Both the position numbers and the translations under genes were made by a program. The notes beneath the pieces are model-generated. The model was not told the origin of the DNA. It worked only from the letters and a program-made list of their open reading frames with translations, and did not search any database. This document shows positions 34,001 through 47,600 of a DNA stretch of 64,000 nucleotides, in pieces. Source of the stretch: Undaria pinnatifida (Eukaryota; Sar; Phaeophyceae; Laminariales; Alariaceae); NCBI GenBank assembly GCA_012845835.1, contig JABAKD010000014.1, positions 9,401,701 to 9,465,700 on the forward strand. The letters run 5' to 3'. How positions within the stretch are numbered: the first letter of the stretch is position 1; each line of letters opens with the position of its first letter.

Positions 34001-37000
34001 GGGGTACTGATTTTAGTCATAGCCGTAGTCGTATGGCCGATTGGGCGGGAGGGGGCGGGGGGGGTAATCATTGTGCATGGCCGCAGTCCGCAGGAAGATG
34101 GAAGGAGGGGGGGAGAGAATTACCGTCCCGAGGGAGGGATGTTGGATTTTTGTTTTTCAGCTCTTATGACGGACCCCGAGGGATGCGAACCTACCCTGTG
34201 CGGGGGGGGTGGGGGGGTGCTCAGTTTGTGCATGGCCGTAGTCGTATGACCGTAGACCCTCGCATCCCTACTGTGCCGGGGCGGAGCATGTCGGGTTTTC
34301 ACCAACCAGGCAGGCATTGCTTGCACCAAGCGCGAAGCGCCGTGAGGTGTTCGGCGAGTCGCATGGAGGGCGAACTGCATCCTTCCAAGAGCCGCTCAGC
34401 CGCTCATAAGACGGACTTCGGCACCTTGTGCCTACTTTCTTGCTTATGGTTGACAGCGTCAATGCGTTCTACTTTGTTTTATGGTGTGGCCACTTCAGAG
34501 ACAGCAATGAATGGGTATTACTATGTAACTGCCTCGTGGGTGCCTTACCATATTCACACTACGTGATGCAATCGTTCCCCTTGCGCGGAATTAGGGTTCT
34601 CCACCCCACGCAATATGATTCAACTCCCATCCTGATGACCGCCGAAAAAAAAAAACGGTACCCTGGTTGTCTAGCTCACGCAGTGATTGGCAAGCTTAAC
34701 AGCGTCGTTGCCAACCAACGCCAACCCAAATATATACACAAAATATTTTACAGCTTCGGTGCCAACCGAGGCTTACTATTATATATACCTGGTATATATC
34801 AGGGGGGGGTCAAATTGCGGTGTAATACTTGTACGCATCAGGCGTTTTGGTGCCAGGGGGAGGGGGAGGTTGATGTCCCCGGGGGAGGAAGGGCGGTGGG
34901 GGGGTTGGAAAGTATTTTCTATCTCTCACGGACCCTGGGGGTTGCTATCGCGACCTGCGGAGAGTCAAGGTGCGGTGTAGCAAGTAACAGGCGTGCCAGG
35001 AGGGAGGTGGACGTCCCCCGCGGAGATGGGGGAGGCGAAGAGGGGAAAGGTGTTTTTTTTTCGTGTCACTGTAGCTGACCCCGAGAGACTCGAACCCGCC
35101 CTGCGGGAAGTCAAGGTATGGAATAATAAGAAACGGTCGTGTTGTTGGGCGTTTAGGTTCTGCTTGGGGGGAGGGGTGGATGGGGGAGGGAGACAGGGGT
35201 GAGAGGGGGTGGCGGGCTCGGGGGCGCGGGGGGGGCGGAGGGGCGGGGGGGCGGGGGGCAGGCGAAAATGTAACCAGCGACACATATTTGAGGCTAGCTT
35301 CGGTTCGGTTACGTTTGCCGCGCACCGTTGGTGCTACCTCGTCTCTGATATCGTTATCCGCGCCGCTACCAGGCAGCCGTGTTTGGCTACCGGTATTCGC
35401 GCTTCGCTACCGCTAGCGGTAGTTCGTTGCCGCTAGCCGCACTCCAGCACTCTGACCCGATCATTAACCTCGACTGCCTGGGAAAGTTCTTGGAATGTAA
35501 ATACATTCAAGATTGCGTGTGGGCTATTAATAGCAATCGTTTTTATCGAGTCGGATTCAAGTCCAAAACCCTAGCACTGCCTAGGATTTTTCTCCACTGC
35601 CTGGGAATTTGCTATTGCCTGGGAAATTTCTCTGAATGGCAAAATATTGAAGGGTTAGTTTGGTCTAATAATCTTGTATATATTTTGAGTCATGGCGTAA
35701 ACACTGTGTGCATTCCCGCTTTCTGGCGGGAAATCGCGTCCCGGAACCCGTCCCCCCCCGCCAGGTGAACTCCCGCGAAATTCGACGCCGCACCATCGCC
35801 GAGCTTGGCACCAACCCAAGATACAGGTACGAGCCTTCTTGGCAAGCCCTTGCTAAGAAGAAGGCCGCGAAAGCTGCGGCCGCTACTGCTGGTGCTGCTA
35901 GTGCTACTGCTGCCACTGCTAGGGCTGCTACTGCTGGGGCTGCTGCTGGTGATGCTGGTGCTGCTGCTACCGCGGGTACTTCTACGGCGGGAGCTGCTGC
36001 CGTGGCTAGCAATACCGCGGTTGTCGGTACCCCTGGTGGTAGTGCTACCGCTGTCACCGCCGTCGACGCGACAAGGGACGCTGGCGGGCGGGACGCCACC
36101 CCGGCCGCAAGCGGGACCGCTAACGGTAGTGGTGTTGCTAACGGTAACTGTACTGGTAACGGTAACCGTAACGCTAACGGAAGCGGTAATGCTGACGGTA
36201 ACGGGAACGGTAACTGCATCGGTAACGCTAACGGAAACCGTAGCGCTAACGGTAACGGTACTTATATCCGAAACGCTAACGGGAACGCTACCGGTAACAG
36301 TAACGGCAACGCTATCGGTAACGCTAAATATAGCCCTAACAGTAGCTGTAAAAAGGCAGCCTCGGACGGTGGCGGACGCAGCGGTGGCAACAAAAGCGGG
36401 AGCGAAGGCTCCGCTAGGGTAGCATCTGGGAAAGTTTCTGGTACTGCAGCAACGAAAGCAGAGCGAGAAGCGGAGGCGGCGGCTGCAGCGAAAGCCTCAC
36501 AAAACCGCAAGAAAAAACGCAAGGTGGACAAGGTCAACAAGACCAAGGAGGAGGAGCGCGCGATAAGGGAGTGGGTCGCGAAGCTCCCTGGGGCAGACCT
36601 CAGCGGGTACTACCCCCTGAGAGGTGACTTCGATCACGAACACGACAACGCGGCCGAGGAGGTGAGGAGCGCGCGCGCGGTTCACGCATGCTACGGTAGG
36701 GCTAGCACCCGAGGTTTTCCATTTGAGAAACTATATACCTCGTCCTCCCCCCCCCCAAAAAGCCTTTTGAGAATAAAAGACAGTGCAAGGCTAACGCGAT
36801 GAATGTTCCGATGGCCTAGATGTGCACCGAAGTGTATTATTTATAGCCCTAACAAGCGCGGTAATAAAAAAAAAAACGCAGAATGTGGAGGCGTTCGTTA
36901 TCAACCGTCTGGCGTGAGCCTAACGCGCAGCGCAGCAATTAAGCGTATATCGTCGTGCTATGATACACGCGCGCTATCGTACTCCGTGCAACGCAGTCGG

Positions 37001-40000
37001 GATGCATCTCTTACCCCAGCGCGCCCCGTACTGCTTGGTGTGGTTGATGTTTTTTCTTTTTACGAATTTTCTTTTCTGAAGTGAGTTTCCATGGTGTAGA
37101 TCACTTGGTTTTAGAGACGCCGCCCCTGCTGCCGAGGAGATGAGGGAATCAGATGTATGTGACATGGAAGAGTTGGCGGTCTAGAGAGTAGCGAGAAAGC
37201 GATGGCTATCCTAGGAGATAAATGGTGGCCGCAGACGGCGAAACAGGACGGGGATAGGATAAACAAACAGTTTCTATGTAGTATGTGGGAAAAGCGCAAT
37301 GAGCGCCCAAATGTTGGAGGTGTCTCTATTAGGGGTAATAACGTCGAGGGGATGCGTGGTCAATGGTCAAAAGGCAAGCAACAAATGAGTACGCCCCCCC
37401 CCCCCCTGCCGCCAGGCAGTGGGGGGTCTCTAAAACCATGTGATCAAAACTTGAAAAAAATGGAAAAAAAAACACTTTTTTTCTTCTAAATTGTCCTGCA
37501 ATCACGGCGCTTCGGTTAGTTTTCTCATTGTGACCGTTTTTTTATGTGAGGTGTCGAAAGAAGACTGTCCGGGCGCCCTCGTCTGAAGTCTCGAAATGTT
37601 TGTAACCCTTTTAGCACCGCACTTCCAACATCAGGACAAAACACTTGGAATTAGAATATGGTAATTACTTCGGAGTTGGAAATGGGTTACGGGCGTAAAG
37701 GGTACACCAACAGTATTCGGGAATTCCTCCGTGGAGGAACCCCCCCCCCTGTCGGTCAGCCAGGAAAAAAACGAAAAAGGTGGTGTCTCAGGGGGGGGCG
37801 CAAAAAGAGCAACGGGCCCGACGCGTGCTACGATAGAGATGCACCACTTTTTTTCGGACTTTTCCTCAATTTGGGAGCTCAAGACCTCTCTCCCAAGAAC
37901 TGATTTGGAGAAAAATAAAACCGCTACCGGATGAAACATCCCGTGGCCCAGGTAAACGACGAGAATCACGCCAAAACAATGACGAAATTTCCGACGATAG
38001 AGTTTGTAGGTTAAGGAGCCCCGTCATTCAGATCATATTTTTCGCCAAAAAACGGTATACCGTAATACATCTACAAGTATCGTAGCCCAAAGTGTTAATT
38101 AATAGCATTCCGACGATTTTAGGTTAAGGAACCCCTTCATCCAGAACACAAAATAGCCAAAAAACGGTATACCTGAATACCTCTGTCGTAGCACAAAGTG
38201 TGAATAGCATTCCGACGGTTTTAGGTTGAGAAGCCCCGTCCTTCGGAAAACGAAATAGCCAAAAAACGGTATACCTTAATACCTCTATGGTAGCGCAAGG
38301 TTGAATAGCATTCCGCATTCCGACGATTTTGGATTAATGATGGGTTAAGGAGCCTCGTCATTCAGAAAACAAAATAGCCAAAAAACGGTATACCTTAATA
38401 CCTCTATGGTAGCACAAGGTTTGAATAGCATTCCGACGATTTTGGATTAATGATGGGTTAAGGAGCCTCGTCATTCAGAAAACAAAATAGCCAAAAAACG
38501 GTATACCTTAATATCTCTATGGTAGCACAAGGTTTGAATAGCATTCCGACGATTTTGGGTTAATGATGGGTTAAGGAGCCTCGTCATTCAGAAAACAAAA
38601 TAGCCAAAAAATGGTATACCTCTATCGTAGCACGCGTCGGCCGTACTCCTACGGATTGGTCAACTTTACACATAATACCTGGTATGTTGGAACGTTGTGA
38701 TTTGTGTGCAAATCAAGAAAATGACGGAGGGGCGGGGGGGTGAACTTGTTTTTCTTGGTTTTAGTATATTCCCCACCCCTGTCTGGGCTCTCGAAAAATG
38801 GGGTGTGGCGTTTAAGAAAAGACGTGCTCCCGTATAGCTGTTGTTGTAGCACGTGTCACCAGAGAACAATGCTGTAGGGACGCCCTCATGCCAGGGCACG
38901 ATTCCGCGTAGCGTCGCGACGCGAAGCATTGCGCCGTATCGCGCACCGTGGTGGTAGGGGTAGTGGTCTGAAATGCTGTGGAGAGGGTTTGCTGAGTGCT
39001 ATTTTTTGCTTGCTGTTTGCTTGCTTGCTTGCTTGCCTGCTTGCCTGCTTGCCTGCGTGCCTGCTTGCCTGCTTGCCTACTTACATGCTTGCCTGCTTGC
39101 CTGCTTGCCTGCTTGCCTGCTTGCCTGCTTGCCTGTTTGCCTGCTTGCCTGCCTGCGTGCTAGCTTGCTTGCCAGCTAGCTTGCTAGCTCGCTTGCGTGC
39201 TAGCGTGCTTGTGTGCTTGTTTGCTTGCTCAATTGCCTGTCTGCTGGCATGCTGGCATGCTTGCGGGTCGTGTGATTTGTTTTCTCGTTCCCTGATCACC
39301 GCCGCGAAAGAGTCGTGTGGTGAGGGTTTGCTGAAGAGCTATTTTTTGCTTGCTTGCATGTCGTAGATTGCTTATTTCGTTATTTCCAGCCGTCTTTGCA
39401 AGGTCAACAGCTGCGCCGTGTTTGTGCACAGCAGTGTACAGTGGGGGTCCCCCAGTAAAACGGTGGTGTGCCATAGCAATATGGCCGCCTTGTTGGGGGA
39501 AGAATGCAATTCCCCAGTGTCGCCAAGGGATTTATACCGCGTTGTATCGGGATACCGCCTTCCTGAGACCTTATACTGTGTATGTTTTTTCGGTTTTCGT
39601 TGTTGTTCTGTGTTAGTTGTTGTTTTGGTGTTCTGTGTTTTTTTTTTTTTCGTTTCCATTTTTCATTTGATAGTCGTTTTCGTTTTGCGGTTTTTCGTTT
39701 TCGTTTCCAGTTTGTCATGTTTGTTTTCGTTTTGTTTTAATTTGGTGATTTTGTTTCTTTTTCGGTTTCGTTCTTACCTTACTCCCTTCCTTCCCTCCTT
39801 CCTTGATCGCCCTTTTCACGTTTTTGGGGGTTCGGTGTGGGCTCAGCTCCTGACGGATATGGAGTTTGCGGACACCGACCACGCAGCCGAGAAGCAGCTT
39901 AAACTTGATGTTATCGGCGTCTACAACCACCGCCTTGACTTGAGGGAGAAGAGGAAGCAGTTCGTCATCGAGCACAACCTACTGGATGTACATAAGCAGC

Positions 40001-43000
40001 AAGCCGCGGGAGGCAAGAAGAGACCCAAGGTAAACAGCTATGGACGCGGTATAGGTGGCACCCATGGAGCCCCAAAACCCTTCCCCACACTAAATTCAAG
40101 TAATTTTGTAAAAAAAAGTTTCCAGTTGTAACGGCGTTAAGGAACTCTACGCCTCACCCTATGAATTTGATCCTGAAGAAATGGTACTGCGCACATCCCC
40201 ATGAAGTGTCCCATGGCCTAGCCGCGATGCCTCGAGTAAGATTGTCTTCAAAACGAGACATGCCGTCATGACTTAACTGACGGGTTGAGGTTAAAGGACA
40301 TCGTCGTTGAGAACATTTTTTGGTCCGAAAATTATACCGCACTATCGTAGCGCGCGTCCCCAATATTCGTGTGGCGTGAATAAAAATACCGACGTTCCGA
40401 CGTTTTTTGTTTTTGTTTTTGCCGCCTGATGAACAGAACGAACCCATGACCTTGGCATGCAAAACGTTCACGTGGAAAATAGAAATGGTGCTATTTCCGC
40501 CCATTCGGGGTTAAGAAGTTCCGTCGTTCAGAAACCATTTCAGACAAAAAGTGCTACCTCTGTCGCAGCACGCGTCTAAGACCAAGATAAACCATGCGGT
40601 GGTCGCCTGGGACGTAGATTTATTTGTGCATCGGGTTGCACTTTCAGCCGAAGATATGGGTTGACGGTCTACTGTAGTTTTGACCCGTCAAGGCGTCTTT
40701 TTGGAGTTATCATGCTAGTTTCATTGGGTGGAGTTCGGTTGTCGGCCTAGTTTCGTCAAGGCGCCTTTGGACTTACCGTACTAGTTTTAGTGTGTGGGGT
40801 TCGGCTGACGGTCTAGTTTTGACCCGTCACGACGTATTTGGACTTTTGTCATACTAGTTTTAGTGTGTGGACTACCTTGACGGCTGTCCGTCGAGTCCGT
40901 CAAGGGGCAAGAGTGCCGTCAACTCCGACATCTATGTTTGGTTTCAGGTTTGTCTAGAGTCGGCTTTTGGGTGGGGTACGGAACTTCTCGAGCCACCACC
41001 CTCAGAAGCCAGAAAGAAATTATGGTGCACCTCGTACCGCCGTGACATGCGTCTTCTTGCTATTCCTGGTATGCTACAGCAGCAGGACTGCGGGTGAGAT
41101 AGCTATATGTCGCCGACTAGGCCTATACGCAGCTATAGGTTTGTTACCGGTAGTTGCTTGGGATTTTTGGGAAATTCTGCGGCGCCTATTCATCTGGTTT
41201 TAGCGTTTGTGGCTCGAGGCGTGGTTTTTGTTACTATTAGTAGCGACTATTAGTTATACCATTGATAGTCAATTGTCAGTTTTACGTGTTACCACAGAAA
41301 ATGGAGCCTAAGATGTAGACAGACGCCCATGCATCCCTTTTTTTAATTCCCTTATTTTTATGTACCTCCGGATTACATGGTGTTGGCTCTGCTTCCCAGC
41401 TGTCAAATACCCGGTGTTAATAAAAACGCGAGCTGGTTTCTAGGTTCCGACCACTCGACCTGTCGAAGCCACAGCTGACGTATATGAGATATTTCACAAG
41501 TCGGACAGATATGTGTCTTTCGGGGTAGACGGATCCTTGATGTATATGATCTGCATGGCCTATAGACAGTGATGCCGGGTGAGGGCCGAATGATCAGAAT
41601 GAATTATCTACGGTAGCTCCCAGATGTTTTCTTGATTGGGTTTGTACTATACAGATCCTGCGCAACTTATCATGTAGACAGATGTAGGATCTAGATCACC
41701 TTGATGATCTAGATCATCTACATGATCTACATGATCTAGATCATCTGCATGGTGATAGGTTCGATGTATGAGGTATTTGCATCTAAGGCAGTCGCTGACC
41801 TGTTTTCTTGACGAGGAATGGACATGTAAACGCGCCCGGCCGGCGTATTGCCTAGCTTGCCAAGCTGAGTATCGACCACTTATCGGTCGAGCTTATCACA
41901 GCTGGCGTATTTTGTAACTCTATGCTAACTACGTCAGCTGTGAGTTCGGCAAACGTAGGGCCGATGCTCATGTTTGCAAGTTGCGTGATACACGTATTTG
42001 AAACATGTTTCTGCAATGTGTGTTCGTTTGTCCCTTTCTCTTCGTCCTTGCTTTTTCGGGGGCTCCAGGAAGAGCGCGACCTGGTTGCTAGGCTCCGACC
42101 TTTGGCCCGATTCAGCACCGCCGAAGAGCACGAGGAGCTCATCAACGACCTACTCCTCACCAAGAAGATCAGGTAAGCGTGTGCCTACAACGAGGTTGTG
42201 ACAAGCGATTTTCACCGCATTAAACTGGAGGACCGCACTATAAGGGTACTGTTCTATAAGGGTACTGCACCATAGACGCATTGTACGTTAGAGGTGCGCC
42301 TACGTTTTGTCGTCGGCTCCTCGCTTGACAATCTCTTATTTTTCCTTCTTAACCCAATAAATGACTTGTTAATAGTATAGGCTAAACTGAAAGTTCACGC
42401 GGATGAACAGACTCACGTATGAAAATCGTCGATCTTGCGAAATAATGAAATATTTCGACGATTTTAGGTCATCAATGGGTTATAAATAGGTTATTAATAG
42501 GTTATAAATAGGTTATTAACAGTTTATTAATAGGTTAGTAATAGGTTAGCAATAGGTCATTGATAGGTTAAGGAGCCCCGTCACTCAGTAATGAATTCAT
42601 CCCGAAAGGTCTGCCACTATCGTTGCACGAGGTTATTAATAGGTTATTAATAGGTTATAACTAGGTTATTAATAGGCTGTTCATAGGTTATTAGCAAGTT
42701 ATTAATGGGTTAGTAATAGGTCATTAATAGGTTAAGGAGCCCCGTCACTCAGTAATTAATTCATCCCGAAATTTCTGCCTCTATCGTAGCACGCGTCCGC
42801 GTTGAGCTAGGGACAGCCTTTGATTGGTACCGCACTAATTGGTACCGCGCACATGACTGCATTTTTGTTGTTGTTTCTGATTGATCAGGGCGAGAATTGA
42901 GCAGCTGCAGGGGTTGAGACAGAACGGGGTCAGCTCGCTCGCTGGAGAGGTGGAGCTTGACCAAAAGAAGCGGCAGGATATGGTGGGTTAGGGGGGGGGG

Positions 43001-44578
43001 GGGAACCTTTGCTGCTTGCCCTAGTTCGTTTGACCATTGTACACGCGTCTTTTTCGAGACGGAGCACCGTTCCTACTTCTGTAGATATGCCTTTGCCTCC
43101 AACGCTTGGGCGCTCACTACTTTTCCCCAGTTTTTTACGACGTACCTGGTATGATTTTGTTCCTTATCTCGTCCCCTTCGTGTTTCGCCGTCTGTGGTCA
43201 CCGCCTATCTCCTAGGATTGCGGTCGTTTCCTCGCTACTTCTGTCTATTTAGAGTACCAAACTCGTCTGCATTGGGGGAGGGGGTGGGGGCGGACATCAG
43301 TTCTTTTTTGTGTTTTTGTTTTGCTAACCGACATTGTGCAAGAAGGGTGAGGTTTACCGTCGAGCACTCATGAGCATTCCACGCCTCAGGCAGATCAGGA
43401 TCTAATACGGGTGGGGGGGGGTGGGTAATAGCAATCGGAACCAGGTTTGGTTATGACCCCCTTCGGAGCCCCCGGATCCCTCCCTATACTAAGTTCAAGC
43501 AATTTTGTCCCGTATAAGGTTTTCCAGTTGGAAAGGCGTTAAAAAGGGGGGATATGGCCGTGGCTACGGTAGGAGGGGTCACGTTTGGGGTCTTTCTTTT
43601 GCAGTGTCTCGGGGTCACTCGCGCGAGTAACCCTCCTGTGCCTTTCGTGCTGCTTTCCTTTTTCGATATGAGTCCGCCGTGGAGTGGTTAGCTACGCTGC
43701 GCCAAGCAGATCTCGTCTGAGGTGTTTTTGTCAGCGAGTCAGAGTCACTCGTGCGAGTATGATTGTATGATAGTATGATAGTGTGTGTGATATGATATGA
43801 TATGATATGATATGATAGCGCGATAGTGAGGTGTGATATGTTATTTTATGATATGATAGGGTATGGTATGGTATGATATGAAATGATATGATATTATATA
43901 ATATTATATGATATGATATGATATGATGACATGAAATGGTATGCTATGATATTATACGAGTTGATATGATATGATACGATACGTTATGATATAATACGAT
44001 ATGATATGATAGCTCAAATCCGGTGGTGAAAAGGGGGGGCATGATTGAGTATTATAGAGTATTATACTACAATGATACTACAATACCGTACCCTTGGCCA
44101 TCTACTTGGAACTATAGGTTTTGGTGTGCATCATGTGTTCCGATTGCCATGCTACGCCTCAATAGATCATCTGCGCAGTGCAACCCACGTCTGTCGTTTA
44201 TGAGGCGTTTGTGGTGGATCTGCATCGAGTACAGGTCCAACCTAGGAACGGTGTTTTAGATCGTAAAGATCGTACGGATCCCACCGGGTAATATGAGCTA
44301 CAACGGACAGGTGTTCCCTGAAATATCTACATCATCAAGTAGAGATCATCGAGTAGAGATCACCAAGCAGAGATCGTCAATTAGAGATTGCTCATCTGCT
44401 GGAGGTGTGGACCATTCTCAGGAAGAAGACAATGAGGGGAAACGAAAAAAAACAGGAAGATCTATGCTACTTCCACCTCTCACGAGTGCGGTACGAAAAC
44501 AAGAAGAGATCATGGCATCACCCTCATAAGAAGGGCACGACAAAAGAAAAGGCTCGGGATTTCTGTACCAGTAGTTTA

Positions 44579-44642
<64 letters not shown>

Positions 44643-47600
44643 GGTTGTTGTGGTTGTTGTTGTTGTTGTGGTGGTGGTTGCTGTCGTTGTTGTTGTTGTT
44701 ATCGCACCAAAACGCATAATCAGGTTTCGTCGTGAGTTGTTCCCTCTGAAGTCTGAAAGGGGTAATAAACACTAGTAATACACGTCGATCCACAAGCGCG
44801 CGAGTCAGATGAAAAAACCCGCAGCACTCCTCCATTTTCATTACGAAGCTATTATCAGCTCTAACGTATCATAGTGCCTATCATAACAACTAAGCGGCGT
44901 ATTACTATTACATCTGTAACAGCTAGCCAACTAATCTCTAGTCAGCGGCGTGATGCTTTTACTATTATGACAGTCAGCCCACCCACAGAGCCCTAGAGAA
45001 ACGCCCTTTGGACCTACCGGGCGGGCCGGTTTTCCGTTCCATACCTTGACTCCCTTCACGTTCGGCGTCGTCGACCATATGAACGAGTTGGATTAGTTCG
45101 TCCCCGTCCTTGAGCTCCTTGATGTTGGGCGTCGTCAGCTATATGGGAGGGCTTCAGTGTACTCATCGCGTGTTGGTTGTTTTTTTGTTCGGGTTTCTAC
45201 AGGAGCGTGGCGTCCGTGCGCAGGGCCGAGGGGATGGGGGGGGCGAACATCGAGGCGGAAACCTCTTGGACCTGACCGGCGCGCCGGGGCTGGAGTACAT
45301 GTCCGAGGCGGAGATCCTGCTTTGCTCGCAGCTCCACATGATGCCGAGCTATTACCTCACCATCAAGGCGAGTGCAAGCGCTCGGTCACTATTGAGCCAC
45401 CTGTTCCCTACGTGCTGGGTTTGCTGTCCCGAAGGTGCTGCTTCAGTTTGCTACGGCTGTGAGTTGGCTGGAGTTAAATGGCTAGTTGTTTTGATAGGGT
45501 GGCATAGATAACAAAATGCGCAATCGGTACGACTGTGTTCATGTCCCGGTTTTTTGTCGTTATTTTTGTCGTATGTAATGAACACACAATGTGCGCTTGT
45601 CTCCCTTTTCCCTGAAAACCTTTTTGTCCCTCCCCGCCTGCGGTGCGATGCCGTGCTTCGTTTGCTTTTCCCACCACAGGCGGCCATGCTTCAGGAGTGC
45701 GCTCGCGCTGGCTTCCTGAAAAGAAAAAACTTGTCCGGTCTGGTCAGGTTGGACACCGCCCGCCTCGAGAAGGTACCCCCCTTGACTTCCTCCTCGCTTC
45801 CCTGTTTTGTGTACTACCTTCCTCCACCCCTCTACCTACCCCCTCCCTCCCTCCCTCCCCTCTCTCCCTCCATCCCTCCCTCCCTCCCTCCCTCCCTCCC
45901 TCCCTCCCTCCCTCCCTCCCTCCCCCCCCCCCCTCCCTCCCTCCCTTCCTCCCTCCCTCTCTCTCTGTTTGTTACTATTTCAAGCAGTCATGTTTCTTAC
46001 TGTTTCAAGCATTCCTGTTTCTTATCTTTCCAGCATATTCGTGTTTCTTGCTGCGTGTTTCCTACTATTTCAAAAGTGGCTGTTGCTATTTCTAGCGTGA
46101 CTGTTTCTTACTAAGCGAAGCTGTCCTATTTATTACTACTTCCAGCATATTTGTATTTCTTGCTGCGTGTTTCCTGCTATTACTAGCATACCTGTTTCTT
46201 ACCATCTCCAGCACATTCCTGCTTCTTGCTGCGTGTTTCTTGCTATTACTAGCGTGACTGTTCTTTACTTCTTCAAGCATTGCTGTTTCTTACTATCCCC
46301 AGCATATTCAAGTCATCCCTCTATAGTCCTCTGTAGTCCTCTATAGTGCGGTAGCTAGGGGTTGCACCGTATCGGTCACATGTTTTTTCTGGCATTCTGA
46401 TGGGTAGTCCTCTACAGCGCGGTAGGCATTGGCCTCCTCAAGTGAAGAACTACCGATTGTTTTCCAGATACTTTTTCCGGGTATATTTGTTTTAGGACTA
46501 ACGCATGGAAGTGTTGGTCGAATTGCGCGTGCGAACGTCTTCGAAGTCATATTTCAGGGGTGATGTATGTTGAGCTCGTGTTAGGAGCTCAGGAAATTTC
46601 CTAGAATCTGCTGCGCCCCTTCCGTGTGATGGCTCGTTCCTCTTCTTTCTGCCTGCTTCTTACTATTCCAAGCGTGAGTGTTTCTTACTGCTGCCAGCGT
46701 CCCCGTTCTGTTTTTCTGCCAAAATCGTTCCCTGTTTCTTGTTCTTGACACGATAAGCGTCCCGTAATAGCTGCTTCTACTGATGACGTATGTCGAGCGG
46801 CGGTATTTTCTGTTCCACCGTTTTGTAGCATCACGTGCCCGAGCGTGGTTGCGCTCCAAAACGTGGCTTGCCGAACATGGACGAAGGCAACGATAGGGGG
46901 CGTCACTTTTCTGGGCTTCTTTTTTTTTAGTGCAGTGCATCGAGGTCACTCGCGCGAGTCACCCTCCTGTTGCAAGCCTTGCGGATATTTTGTAACTGTC
47001 GTCAGGCTGTGTGAGTTGGTTGTGGATTCGGATGATCGAACAGACAATTCTTGGTCAGCGTAATGAAAGAAAACAGTGCTTTTCACGGGCCATGAACCGG
47101 CCAGCGGGTCGGATCTGGAGTGTTTGAAGAGATTCGCGGGTCGGGTCGACCCGGGTCCGATCTGGAGTTTTTTTCCAAGCCGTGGGTGGGGTCGGCCAGC
47201 GGGTCGGGTGTAGAGGTTTTAAGAAATTCACAGGTCGGGTCGGCCAGCGGCTCGGATCTGGAGGTTTTAAGACAATCGCGGGTCGAATCGGGTCGAGTCG
47301 GGTCGAGTCACGTGGTGTTCGAAATCTTCATGGCCTCACGCGATCCGTCCCTCGAGAATTTCGGGTCGCCCTTTTCCGATCCGACCCCACGAGAAGCTAT
47401 CCGACTCGCGAAAAGCCTTGCGAAAATCAGGCTTCAGCCACCTCGAAAGGGCCTCCTCTTTTGTTGGCGCCTTGAAAAATGGGAAGCTAGCGTTCGCTCG
47501 TGAAAATACAGCTGGAGCTAACCGCCCCGTATGAAAGCGTTGACGAAAATTGCATGTGTAGCTGGCTGTACCTTGTGCTCCGTATGGTGTTTTTGTACCA

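Noticed and set aside
47120-47503. 127-codon plus-strand ORF with Gly/Ser repeats
   Set aside because: Driven by the GGGTCGG array and located inside ADA2 intron 10.
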